Below are positions 35,982-44,021 of a stretch of 64,000 nucleotides of DNA, piece by piece (position 1 is the first letter of the stretch; the number at the start of each line of letters is the position of its first letter). The translations under genes and the position numbers were made by a program. Below the pieces are notes generated by a model, which made no database searches, was not told the origin of the DNA, and worked only from the letters and a program-made list of their open reading frames with translations. The DNA is from Paractinoplanes toevensis. Its GTDB lineage: Bacteria > Actinomycetota > Actinomycetes > Mycobacteriales > Micromonosporaceae. The stretch covers positions 62,001 to 126,000 of the forward strand of contig NZ_BOQN01000022.1 of NCBI RefSeq assembly GCF_018332695.1, written 5' to 3'.

Positions 35982-37011
35982 CACGCTGTCGAGCACCACC
36001 GCTCCCGCCGGGGCCCCGGCACCCCCGCCGGTCGCCCGCCGGACCGTCGCGCTGGCCCACCTGCGTGATCTCGCACTGGTGCCGGCCATCATCGCCGTCG
36101 GCATCGTCGGGTTCATCGTCAGTCCGGTGTTCCTGCAGGCTGACAACATCATCAACGTGCTGCAGAGCATGTCGGAGATCGCCATCGTCGTGCTCGCCGA
36201 GACCCTCGTGCTGATCACCGGGAAGATGGACCTGTCGCTGGAGTCGACCTTCGGCCTGGCGCCGGGCATCGCGGCCTGGCTGATCGTCGATCCGGCGGTG
36301 ACGCACGGCCTCGGCGTGCACGCGGTCCCGGGTGCCCTGGCCGTCCCGCTGGTGCTCCTGGCCGGCGCCCTGATCGGCGCGTTCAACGGCTTGCTGATCG
36401 TGCGCTTCGGGCTCAACGGCTTCATCGTCACGCTGGGCATGCTCATCGTCCTGCGCGGCCTGCTCACCGGCATCTCCGGCGGCAAGACCTTCTTCGCCCT
36501 GCCGGGGTCCATGACCTACCTCGGCTCCACTTCGTGGCTGGGCGTGCCCGCGTCGATCTGGATCACCCTGGCCCTGTTCGCCGTGGCCGTCGTGGTCCTC
36601 GGCTACACCCGGGCCGGCCGTTCGCTGTACGCGATCGGCGGCAACGTCGACGCCGCCCGGGCGGCCGGCATCCGCACCGACCGGGTCGTGTGGCTCACCC
36701 TGATCATCGCCAGCACACTGGCCGCGCTCGCGGGTCTGCTCATCAGCGGACGGCTCGCCTCGGTCACGGCGGCGCAGGGCGACGGGGCGATCTTCCAGGT
36801 GTTCGCCGCGGCGGTCATCGGCGGAGTCAGCCTCAACGGCGGTAAGGGCACCGTCTTCGGGGCCTTCACCGGCGTACTCCTGCTTTTCATGATCATTAAT
36901 GTGCTGACGCTGGCCGGCGTCCCGGCACAGTGGACCAACTTCCTCAACGGTGCGGTCATCCTCGTCGCGCTGGTCGTCTCCCGGATCACCGGTGGCAAGG
37001 CGCAAATCTGA
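35974..37011 (+). CDS. sugar ABC transporter permease (BPD_transp_2)
   Basis: A 345-residue RbsC-type permease with about ten membrane helices. Conserved segments: ETLVLITGKMDLSLESTFGL, GAFNGLLIVRFGLNGFIVTL, YAIGGNVDAARAAGIRTDRV and GGVSLNGGKGTVFGAFTGVL. It starts 8 bases inside the end of the ATP-binding gene, so the three transporter genes are translationally coupled. Confidence 0.93.
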   Translation: MSDTLSSTTAPAGAPAPPPVARRTVALAHLRDLALVPAIIAVGIVGFIVSPVFLQADNIINVLQSMSEIAIVVLAETLVLITGKMDLSLESTFGLAPGIAAWLIVDPAVTHGLGVHAVPGALAVPLVLLAGALIGAFNGLLIVRFGLNGFIVTLGMLIVLRGLLTGISGGKTFFALPGSMTYLGSTSWLGVPASIWITLALFAVAVVVLGYTRAGRSLYAIGGNVDAARAAGIRTDRVVWLTLIIASTLAALAGLLISGRLASVTAAQGDGAIFQVFAAAVIGGVSLNGGKGTVFGAFTGVLLLFMIINVLTLAGVPAQWTNFLNGAVILVALVVSRITGGKAQI

Positions 37012-37022
37012 CCGCTCCCCTA

Positions 37023-37035
37023 CATCTGATGAATC
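37023..37035. promoter_or_regulatory. inverted copy of the GATTCATCAGATG motif
   Basis: Exact reverse complement of the 13-mer at 33232-33244, located between the permease stop and the GntR stop, overlapping the latter. Together the two copies bracket the transporter operon. Confidence 0.4.
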
Positions 37036-37780
37036 ATCGTCGCTCCCGCCGGCGCGGTGCCTCGTCGCCGGCCGGCGGTCGCGGCGCGGCGGCCAGCACC
37101 GTACGCAGCCATGACTCCGACGTGTTCACGTGGATCAGCGCGCTCGCCTGGGCCAGCAGTGGGTCGCGCTCGCGCAGGGCCAGGTAAATCGCCTCGTGCT
37201 CGTTGAGCGTGACGTGCGCGGAGCCGCCTTCGATCAGCCCCCGCCAGACCCGCGCCCGCAGCGTCTGCCCGGACAGGCCGTCGAGCAGGGAGGTCAGCGT
37301 CTCGTTACCGGTCACCGCGATGACCGTGCGGTGAAAGGCGGCGTCGTACCGGATGAGCCGCTCGGCGTCGTCCGCCGCTCCCCGCATCTCCTCGAGGATC
37401 TCCCCGAGCCGCTCCACGTCGGCGTCGGTGATGCGCAGGGCGGCGACACCCGTGGCCACCGGCTCCAGCATTCGGCGTACCTCCATGACCTCCAGCAGGG
37501 TGTCGTCGCGAAGCAGCTCGACGGCGACGCCGAGGCCCTCCAGCAGCAGTCGCGGGGCCAAGCTCGTCACGTAGGTGCCGTCGCCGCGGCGCACGTCGAG
37601 CACGCGAGCCGCCTCCAGCACCTTCACCGCCTCGCGAACACCGCTGCGGGACAGGCCCATCTCCTGCGACAGCTGCTGCTCGGTGGGCAGCCGGGCGCCC
37701 GGGGGCAACTCCCCCGACTGGATCAACCCCCGGATCTTCGAGATCGCCTCGTCGGTCAGCGCCACCGGATCCTCCCGCAA
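37034..37780 (-). CDS. GntR-family regulator, FadR subfamily
   Basis: A 248-residue regulator. N-terminal winged helix (about 10-72): SGELPPGARLPTEQQLSQEM, LSRSGVREAVKVLEAARVLD, RRGDGTYV. C-terminal FCD all-helical ligand domain (about 85-225) with VMEVRRMLEPVATGVAA, YDAAFHRTVIAVTGN and HVTLNEHEAIYLAL, which holds the metal/ligand Asp and His residues. Convergent with the transporter operon and likely its sugar-acid-responsive repressor. The ligand is not predictable. Confidence 0.9.
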   Translation of the reverse strand: MREDPVALTDEAISKIRGLIQSGELPPGARLPTEQQLSQEMGLSRSGVREAVKVLEAARVLDVRRGDGTYVTSLAPRLLLEGLGVAVELLRDDTLLEVMEVRRMLEPVATGVAALRITDADVERLGEILEEMRGAADDAERLIRYDAAFHRTVIAVTGNETLTSLLDGLSGQTLRARVWRGLIEGGSAHVTLNEHEAIYLALRERDPLLAQASALIHVNTSESWLRTVLAAAPRPPAGDEAPRRRERR

Positions 37781-37859
37781 GCCATGAGGCCAATCATCTT
37801 ATCTTTGGGCGCGCTCATCCTCGACAACACGCTGGCCTTCAGACAGCGGGCATCGCTGC

Positions 37860-38335
37860 GGACGAGCAGCGGTCCGCCCCGGGCGGACCGCTCGACCTGC
37901 CGGAGCGGGCGGCGGCGACGCGCTGGGCCGACGGCCGCACATCGTGGACGCCGATGTGCTCGTCGAATACCACCATCCGCACTTCGGCCGCTGGCCGGCG
38001 GTCACCACCCGCCGCCACGGCGCGGGCCGGGTCACCTGCGTCGGCACGGTACCCGGACGCGACTTCGCCCAAGCCCTCGCCGCATGGCTCGCGCCGGTGC
38101 CGACCGGCGGATGGCGCCACCTCCCGGCCTCCGTCACGGCCACCACCGCCACCTCCCGGACGGGCGCCGGGTCCACGTCGTGCACAACTGGAGCTGAGAA
38201 CCCGTCGCGGTCGAGCCGCCGGCGCCGCTGACCGACGCCCTGACCGGCGCCGCGGTCGCACCGGGCACAGCGGTGCACCTCGGCGCGTGGGACGTGCGCG
38301 TCTTCGCGTCGGCCGCAACCGAAGCTTCTGGCTGA
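37860..38335 (+). pseudogene. C-terminal remnant of a GH42 beta-galactosidase
   Basis: Three frames together give the end of a GH42 enzyme: LDLPERAAATRWADG; DADVLVEYHHPHFGRWPAVT and GAGRVTCVGTVPGRDFAQAL; LPDGRRVHVVHNWS then EPVAVEPPAPLTDALTGAAV and VHLGAWDVRVF. Frame switches fall near 37938-37941 and 38150-38157, each fitting loss of one base. The expected VHNWSWEP has TGA (38195-38197) in place of the second Trp codon, a real nonsense change. The catalytic barrel is missing entirely. Confidence 0.75.
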
Positions 38336-38345
38336 CCCGCCGCGG

Positions 38346-38729
38346 GTGAATCGCGGATCAACGAAGCCTCAGGTGAGCAATTTCCCGCTCGCGCTGGACA
38401 TCCTCGGCGGCGCGCTGGCCTTGGTGGTGACGACGGGCGAGCCGCTCAAGGCCGGAGCGCGGGCGGTGAGCACGCAACTGGGCGCCGGCGTACTGTTCGG
38501 CATCGGTAATCTGCTGCAGCTCACGCTGCCGGGCCGGGCCGGTACCGGGCCCGGCTTCACCATCGCCCAGCTCAGTCTCGCCGTGAACGCCGCGATCGGC
38601 ATCTGCGTGTTCCAGATCCCACCACCGGGCACGCGCAAGGCGCGCCGGGTGCTCGCCGGAATAGTGATTGCCGGCATCGCCGGCTGCACCATCGCCGCCA
38701 GCTGCGAAAGCCGGCGATCCAGCAGGTGA
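38346..38729 (+). pseudogene. remnant of a GRP-type sugar permease
   Basis: A 127-residue frame resembling internal and C-terminal parts of glucose/ribose-porter (GRP, RhaT-like) permeases of about 300 residues: GALALVVTTGEPLKAGARAV, LGAGVLFGIGNLLQLTL, FTIAQLSLAVNAAIGI and ARRVLAGIVIAGIAGCTIAA. The first half is absent and one helix pair appears missing before RKARRVLAG. It lies directly after the GH42 remnant on the same strand. Confidence 0.6.
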
Positions 38730-38816
38730 CTGCCCGGGCGATGGCGACACAGAGACACGCCCGGGTGCTGCCGGCACCCGAGCGTGAGTCCCTCGTCCCG
38801 CTGTTCGCCGGGAAGG

Positions 38817-38964
38817 TCACCAGACCACGAGGCCCTCCATGCCGGAGCCGCACACCGCGGGGATCTGGACGAGCACTTGCCCGGGCACTACTGAGGGCTC
38901 GGGTAGTTCCGTCACCCGCAACACCTCGGGCCCGACCCAGTGCGCTCGCGACCACCGCCAACAC
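38817..38964 (-). pseudogene. N-terminal remnant of a zinc-dependent/quinone-type dehydrogenase (MDR)
   Basis: Minus strand reads MLAVVASALG, then in another frame GPEVLRVTELPEPSVVPGQV followed by LVQI: the GroES-like start of medium-chain dehydrogenases (consensus GGPEVL ... P-x-P-G-x-G-Q-V-L-V). After about 60 residues it ends at a stop at 38817; the rest of the enzyme is absent. An extra base near the GGTCGGG run explains the frame switch. Confidence 0.55.
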
Positions 38965-38986
38965 TCGTCCACCATGGGCTGTTGCG

Positions 38987-39020
38987 CCGGGTTCGAAGCC
39001 TGGCGAGGCTTCGAACCCGG
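38987..39020 (-). terminator. hairpin terminator after the GH54-GH141-GH59 operon
   Basis: Perfect 14-bp stem CCGGGTTCGAAGCC / GGCTTCGAACCCGG with a 6-base loop, starting 5 bases after the GH59 stop. No U-tract, which is usual in actinobacteria. Confidence 0.75.
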
Positions 39021-39025
39021 GCTGA

Positions 39026-41422
39026 TCAACGGAGGATGCAGGTAACGGCTGGTACGGCGTTGGCGGTGTCGTCCTGGCTGGCGAGGAAGCCGTAGGTGGC
39101 GGAGCCGCCCGGGGGTAGAACGCCGTTGTAACTGACGTTGGACGCCGTCACGGTGGTGCCGCTCTGGGTCAGGTCGGCGTTCCAGGACTGACTGACCCGC
39201 TGGCCGTCGGCGAAGGTGAAGTCGGTCCGCCAGCCGGTGGACGTGGCAACCGCGTTGTTGGTGACGGTGACCTCGCCCTGAAATCCGCCGGTCCAGGTGG
39301 AGGTGATCTTGTAGGTGGCGCTGCAGCCACCGGCCGGTGCCGACGGGCTCGGCGACGGGCTGACGGTCGGGCTCGGGCTGACGGTCGGGGTCGGGGTGGG
39401 CGTCGGGTCGGTCGGCGGCGTCCCGTTGTAGACCTGCAGGTTGTCGAACTGGGCGGTCTCACCCTGGCTGGTGCCGAAACCGACCTGCCCGGCCCCGAAG
39501 GCCGAGTCGGTGACCGTGCCCACCGTGGTGCCGTCGATGACGGCCGCAATGGTGCTGCCGTTGAAGGTCAGTTTCAGGTTGTGCCAGCGGCCGGTGCCGA
39601 GGGCCGCGGTGGTGCCACTGCGCAGGGTGGTGAGCTGGCCGCTGGTGTTGTTGCGCAGGATCGACCAGGCGCCGGTGTCCTGGGCGCGCAGGAAGTATCC
39701 GTTGAACCGGTTGATCGGGTCCAGGTTCGTTGTGCCGACCCGGCCCTCGAGCTGCGCGTAGCCGGAGTTCTCCAACATGACGTCGGCGGAGAGGGTGTAG
39801 TTGTTCCAGTTGAGGTTCCCGCCGTACGTGTTGGGCTCGGACAGGGTTTTCCAGGTGATCGGCGCCTGGGGCGAGGCCTGCCGCAGGCACATCCCGGAAC
39901 GGCCGCCGCCGCAGGCAGTCGTCTCGAACGCGCCCTGCATGTCCTGCAGGTAGCGGGGGAACCGGCCGGCGGCGTACGACTCGAAGTTGTCGGTGTAGGG
40001 CAGCGCCAGCGAGCCCTGCCCGGGGCTGGTGGCCGTACCCTTGCCCTGCCCGGTCGTGGTGGTGACGGTGTATATGGAGCCGGGCTGGACGGTCAGCGAG
40101 AAGGTGCCGCTGGACGGGGTGATGTCGGCGCCGCGCACGAAGTGGTCGGCGGTGTTGCTGGAGTTGAGGTTCGTCCGCCACACGTGGACCGGCCCGGTGG
40201 ACAGTCCACCACCGACGGTGAAGTTCATCTGCTGGGCGCTGGTGGCGTCCACGGTTTCGATGACCGTGCTGTAGTCGGTGTTGTTCGGCGACTTGAGTGA
40301 GACGTAGCTGCCGTTGTTGCGGTTGCCGCCGATGAGGCCGCTCGACCGGTCGAGATACTTCCATCCGGGCGCGGTGAACTGGGTGGTGTGTGCCAGGGTC
40401 CAGGTGTCCTTGCCGACCGCGTACCAGCCGGACCACGGCTGGTTGGCCAGGATGAGCCCGACCGTCGCCCACGGGAGGTTCGGCGTGATCGCCGCGATGA
40501 GATCCCAGTTGAGGTACGCGGTCATCCGCCCGTCGACGTACCCCCGGTTGATGCCGCGGGCCAGCGGTTTGGCGCCGTCGTTGTAGTCCTGCGATCCGCC
40601 CTCGCTGTTCCAGAGCGTCTCGCCGGAGTTGGTGGCGTTCGCGGGCACCGTGCAGGTGCTCTGCGCGCTGAGGTAGCCGCAGACGTAGTGTGCCGACAGG
40701 ACGTCGATCGCCGACTTGAGCGCGTTGTTGTTCACCACCGTGTTGGCCGGGCTCCAGTCGCCGGGCCAGGAATCACCGTAGATGATCTTCATGGCGCTGT
40801 AGCCGTTGCTGTTCAACGCGTTCCGCAGGCTGATCGTCCAGTTGGCGTCGTACTTCTTCTCGTTCTGCCCGGCGGTCAGGTAATCGATCGTCAGGTTGTG
40901 CTGTTTGGCGCAGCCCAGCCAGGACAGCAGATAGTTGATCATGTCGGTGGACAGGATGTTGCCGTTGCCGATCCAGCCGGGCGCGCCCCACGGCAGGCCC
41001 ACCAGCTTGATGTTCGGGTTGCGGGCCTTGGCCTGCTCCATGATCCACCACTCGTAGCCGCGGTTGCAGTTGAGATCACCGCGGAAGTGCGCGTGGCTGG
41101 GCTCGGCGCCGCTGGTCGAGTTGGTGTCGCCGCCGATCTCGACCTTCAGGATCTGCAGCGCCGCCCCGTAGTTCGGCTTGAACAGGTAGTCGAGGATCTG
41201 GCTGCGCTGCGCCTCGGGATAGTCGAACAGCAGCCGGCTGTTGCCGCCGCCACCGCTGACCGCGCCGACGCCGTCGAAGGTGCGGCCGCCCGACGATCCG
41301 TCGATGGTGACCGCGGTGGCGGCCGCGGCCGGCGCGCTCAACGCCATCACGCCGCCGGCGGCAAGTAGAAGACCGGCCAGGCCCGTCCCGAGGGTGCGCC
41401 GCCCGGGTTTGGGGAACCTCAT
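39026..41422 (-). CDS. secreted GH59 galactosidase (galactocerebrosidase-like) with CBM2
   Basis: A 798-residue exoenzyme. Signal peptide (1-34); GH59 barrel (about 37-330) with TFDGVGAVSGGGGNSRLLFD, LQILKVEIGGDTNSTSGAEP, acid/base Glu in TAGQNEKKYD and nucleophile Glu in LWNSEGGSQDY; beta-sandwich; lectin-like LamG-type domain (about 480-680); Thr/Pro/Ser linker; CBM2 (about 705-798). Bacterial GH59 members act on beta-galactosides such as beta-1,3-galactans or arabinogalactan; the exact substrate cannot be read from sequence. AGGAG precedes the ATG. Third gene of a tight operon, 9 bases after the GH141-like gene. Confidence 0.88.
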   Translation of the reverse strand: MRFPKPGRRTLGTGLAGLLLAAGGVMALSAPAAAATAVTIDGSSGGRTFDGVGAVSGGGGNSRLLFDYPEAQRSQILDYLFKPNYGAALQILKVEIGGDTNSTSGAEPSHAHFRGDLNCNRGYEWWIMEQAKARNPNIKLVGLPWGAPGWIGNGNILSTDMINYLLSWLGCAKQHNLTIDYLTAGQNEKKYDANWTISLRNALNSNGYSAMKIIYGDSWPGDWSPANTVVNNNALKSAIDVLSAHYVCGYLSAQSTCTVPANATNSGETLWNSEGGSQDYNDGAKPLARGINRGYVDGRMTAYLNWDLIAAITPNLPWATVGLILANQPWSGWYAVGKDTWTLAHTTQFTAPGWKYLDRSSGLIGGNRNNGSYVSLKSPNNTDYSTVIETVDATSAQQMNFTVGGGLSTGPVHVWRTNLNSSNTADHFVRGADITPSSGTFSLTVQPGSIYTVTTTTGQGKGTATSPGQGSLALPYTDNFESYAAGRFPRYLQDMQGAFETTACGGGRSGMCLRQASPQAPITWKTLSEPNTYGGNLNWNNYTLSADVMLENSGYAQLEGRVGTTNLDPINRFNGYFLRAQDTGAWSILRNNTSGQLTTLRSGTTAALGTGRWHNLKLTFNGSTIAAVIDGTTVGTVTDSAFGAGQVGFGTSQGETAQFDNLQVYNGTPPTDPTPTPTPTVSPSPTVSPSPSPSAPAGGCSATYKITSTWTGGFQGEVTVTNNAVATSTGWRTDFTFADGQRVSQSWNADLTQSGTTVTASNVSYNGVLPPGGSATYGFLASQDDTANAVPAVTCILR

Positions 41423-41431
41423 GAAAAGCTC

Positions 41432-43987
41432 CTAGCTGCAGGTGGTGCCGTTGAGGGTGAAGGTGGTGGGGTTGGTGTCGCTGCCGGCCCAGGTGCCCTG
41501 GAACCCGAACTGCACGGTGCCGCCGGGTGCGATGGCGGCGTTGTAGGTGACGTTGGTGGCGGTCACCGCCGCGCCGGACTGGGTCACCGTGGCGTTCCAG
41601 GCGTTGGTGACCTTCTGGTCGCCCGGGAAGGACCAAGCCAGCCGCCAGCCGCTGATCGCGGTGGTGCCGGTGTTGGTGACGGTCACGTTCGCGGTTAATC
41701 CGCCGGACCATTCGTTCTTCGCGTACGTGACTTGGCACGTCCCGCCGTTGCCGCCGGTGGTGCTGACCGTCCAGGTGAACGAGGCCGAGCCGGAGGCGCC
41801 GGTGGAATCGGTCGCCGATACGGTCACGGCGAAGGTGCCGGCCGTCGTCGGCGTCCCGGTGATCAGGCCCGACGACGTGTTGATCGACAGGCCGGCAGGC
41901 AACCCGGTGGCCGCGTACGTCGGAGCCTGCCCGGTCGCCGAGATCTGCAGACCGGTGATCGCGGTGCCGACGGTGCTGGACTGGCTGCCCGGGTCGGTGA
42001 CCGACACGGTGCCGCGCGACACGCCGCTCTGGCTGACCACCTGCTGCGCGGCGGCCGGCCAGTTCGAGCCGGAGACCTGCACGTTGCCGGTCAGCGTGTT
42101 GTTGTGCGGCGAGCCGGTGGCCACGTTGGTGACGCCGCCGTTGTACCAGTTGTTCCGGAACGCGTTGTCGTCGGTGTGGTTGTTGCCGTTGGCGTTGGTG
42201 AAGGCCCAGACCCCGGAGTCCTGCACGACGTTGTTGGTGAGGGTGACGTAGCGGGAGCCCTCGTCCAGGTACAACCCGACGGTGCGCTGGTTGTCGTAGA
42301 TGTAGTTGCCGGTGAACGTCGCGCCCGGGTTCGCGGACAGGTTGTAGAGGCTGCCCCCGTCGTGGAACAACTTCTTGGTGCCGTGGATCTTGTTGCCGCT
42401 GACAACGGTGTTCTTCAGCGTCGTGGGCGTGCTGTAGATCGGCTGGTAGTTGTACGTTCCCCGGTTGGCGTAGTCCTGGCTGCCACCCGGGTCGTTCATG
42501 CCCCAGCCCCAGCCCACGTCGATGCCGTCGTAGGGCAGGCCGGATACCTCGTTGTGCTCGATGACGGCATGCGTGACGTACGTGGACAGGATCCCGGCCA
42601 TGTCCTTGTAGTCCTTGGCCACGTCCGAGACGACGTTGTTGCTGATCGTGATGTTCTGGTTCGTCATCGCGGGGTTGCTCGGGTGGTGGGCGTTGGGCTG
42701 CACCCCGCCGGCCACGACTCCCGCGCCGGAGACATCGGTGAAGGTGCTGCCGGTGACGGTGATCCCGGACGCGCCGAGCCCGGTGCCGGAGCCGGTCGCG
42801 TTGTCGTCGTTGCCGATGCCGAGCGCGACCTGCCCGAGATGGGCGAACGTGTCGCCGCTGAACGTGATGCCGATGGCGGCGGAGACCTGCACCGCGGCCG
42901 GCGCCTGGCGCCAACTGTTGCGGGTCGCCTCGAACTGCTGACAGCCCGACTGGCAGGAGGTGAGGAAGTTCGACGGCTGCTGGTACGCCTGGGCGAGGAA
43001 CGTGCCGGACTGCTGGTCGGCGTACCCGATGCTGCTGCTCGGGGTCAGCCACGTGGTGTGCGCGAACGTGATGCCCGCGAACGTGAGGTCGTGCGCGGGA
43101 GCGCTGTAGCCACCGGAGACCTGCAGCAGCGAGGTCAGCCGAGGGAGTTCGACGTCGTGACTGTCCGGGTTCCACCCGGCGGGTGCCTTGTAGTACAACT
43201 GCCCGGCTTGCGGATCGAGGTACCACTGACCGGACTTCTTCAGGAACGAGTACGAGTTCTGCAGTTGCAGGCCGCCGCCGGCGAACGGGCTGGCGAGGGT
43301 GTCGTACCCCCAGTTGTTGTTGTTCCACGCCGGCTGCTGCATCGTTATCGTGCTGCCGGAGATGGACTGGACCGGGGAGAAGCGGTCGGTGAACGAGTTC
43401 TGGCTCTCCAGCTCGATCCGGTTCTGGGCGGGCAGGCCGGCCAGGTAGTTCAGCGCCGAGTTGACGATCGTCATCCCGGTCGTGGTGAACCGCACGTCGC
43501 TGCGGTTGATCCCGATCGCGGCGCGCGGCGCGAGCGCGCCGTCGACGTAGAGCTGGCGGGAGTCGGCGCCGGTCGGCACCGCAGCGGCGTAGATGTTGTT
43601 AGCCGCGTCGTGCACGCTCCACCCGGTGACCTGCCGGCCGCCGGACAGCACCGGGGCGGCGCCGGGCACGGCCTGCCAGATCACGCGATAGCCGTTGGTG
43701 CCGGAGTCGGCGGCACCCAGCGACATCGGCGCGGCCAGGCGGTAGACGCCGCCGGCCAGCCGCACGACGACGTCCCCGGTCATCGTGCCGGTCAGCGCGC
43801 GTACCGCGGTCTGTGCCTGCGGCAGCGAGCAGGGTGCCGCCGAGGAGCAGTCCGTGCCGCTGCCGGTGGGGGAGACGAACAGCGTGCTCATCGTCGCCGC
43901 GTGCGACCTTGCCGGGGCGGCCGCGACGAGCCCGAGGGCGGCGATCGCGGTGAGCGCCGCCCTCGTGGCCACAGTCTTACGGATCAT
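41432..43987 (-). CDS. secreted right-handed beta-helix enzyme (GH141-like) with Ig-like domain and CBM2
   Basis: An 851-residue exoenzyme: signal peptide (1-31), parallel beta-helix (about 33-625), one Ig-like putative domain (about 640-725) and CBM2 (about 750-851). Beta-helix marks include LFVSPTGSGTDCSSAAPCSL, GILSTYVTHAVIEHNEVSGL, YDGIDVGWGWGMNDPGG and KLFHDGGSLYNL. This layout fits GH141, whose characterised members include alpha-L-fucosidase and xylanase. The Asp residues in YDGIDVGWGWG are candidates for catalysis. Start ATG 43987 begins the signal peptide; the longer open frame upstream overlaps the previous gene. Activity is an inference. Confidence 0.75.
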   Translation of the reverse strand: MIRKTVATRAALTAIAALGLVAAAPARSHAATMSTLFVSPTGSGTDCSSAAPCSLPQAQTAVRALTGTMTGDVVVRLAGGVYRLAAPMSLGAADSGTNGYRVIWQAVPGAAPVLSGGRQVTGWSVHDAANNIYAAAVPTGADSRQLYVDGALAPRAAIGINRSDVRFTTTGMTIVNSALNYLAGLPAQNRIELESQNSFTDRFSPVQSISGSTITMQQPAWNNNNWGYDTLASPFAGGGLQLQNSYSFLKKSGQWYLDPQAGQLYYKAPAGWNPDSHDVELPRLTSLLQVSGGYSAPAHDLTFAGITFAHTTWLTPSSSIGYADQQSGTFLAQAYQQPSNFLTSCQSGCQQFEATRNSWRQAPAAVQVSAAIGITFSGDTFAHLGQVALGIGNDDNATGSGTGLGASGITVTGSTFTDVSGAGVVAGGVQPNAHHPSNPAMTNQNITISNNVVSDVAKDYKDMAGILSTYVTHAVIEHNEVSGLPYDGIDVGWGWGMNDPGGSQDYANRGTYNYQPIYSTPTTLKNTVVSGNKIHGTKKLFHDGGSLYNLSANPGATFTGNYIYDNQRTVGLYLDEGSRYVTLTNNVVQDSGVWAFTNANGNNHTDDNAFRNNWYNGGVTNVATGSPHNNTLTGNVQVSGSNWPAAAQQVVSQSGVSRGTVSVTDPGSQSSTVGTAITGLQISATGQAPTYAATGLPAGLSINTSSGLITGTPTTAGTFAVTVSATDSTGASGSASFTWTVSTTGGNGGTCQVTYAKNEWSGGLTANVTVTNTGTTAISGWRLAWSFPGDQKVTNAWNATVTQSGAAVTATNVTYNAAIAPGGTVQFGFQGTWAGSDTNPTTFTLNGTTCS

Positions 43988-44021
43988 GAAGGACTTCTTT
44001 CCGAGAGGACAGGGCGGAACG

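Noticed and set aside
40029..41368. Plus-strand frames opposite GH59 as possible genes
   Set aside because: Pure antisense composition; GH59 catalytic motifs and CBM2 on the minus strand explain the region.
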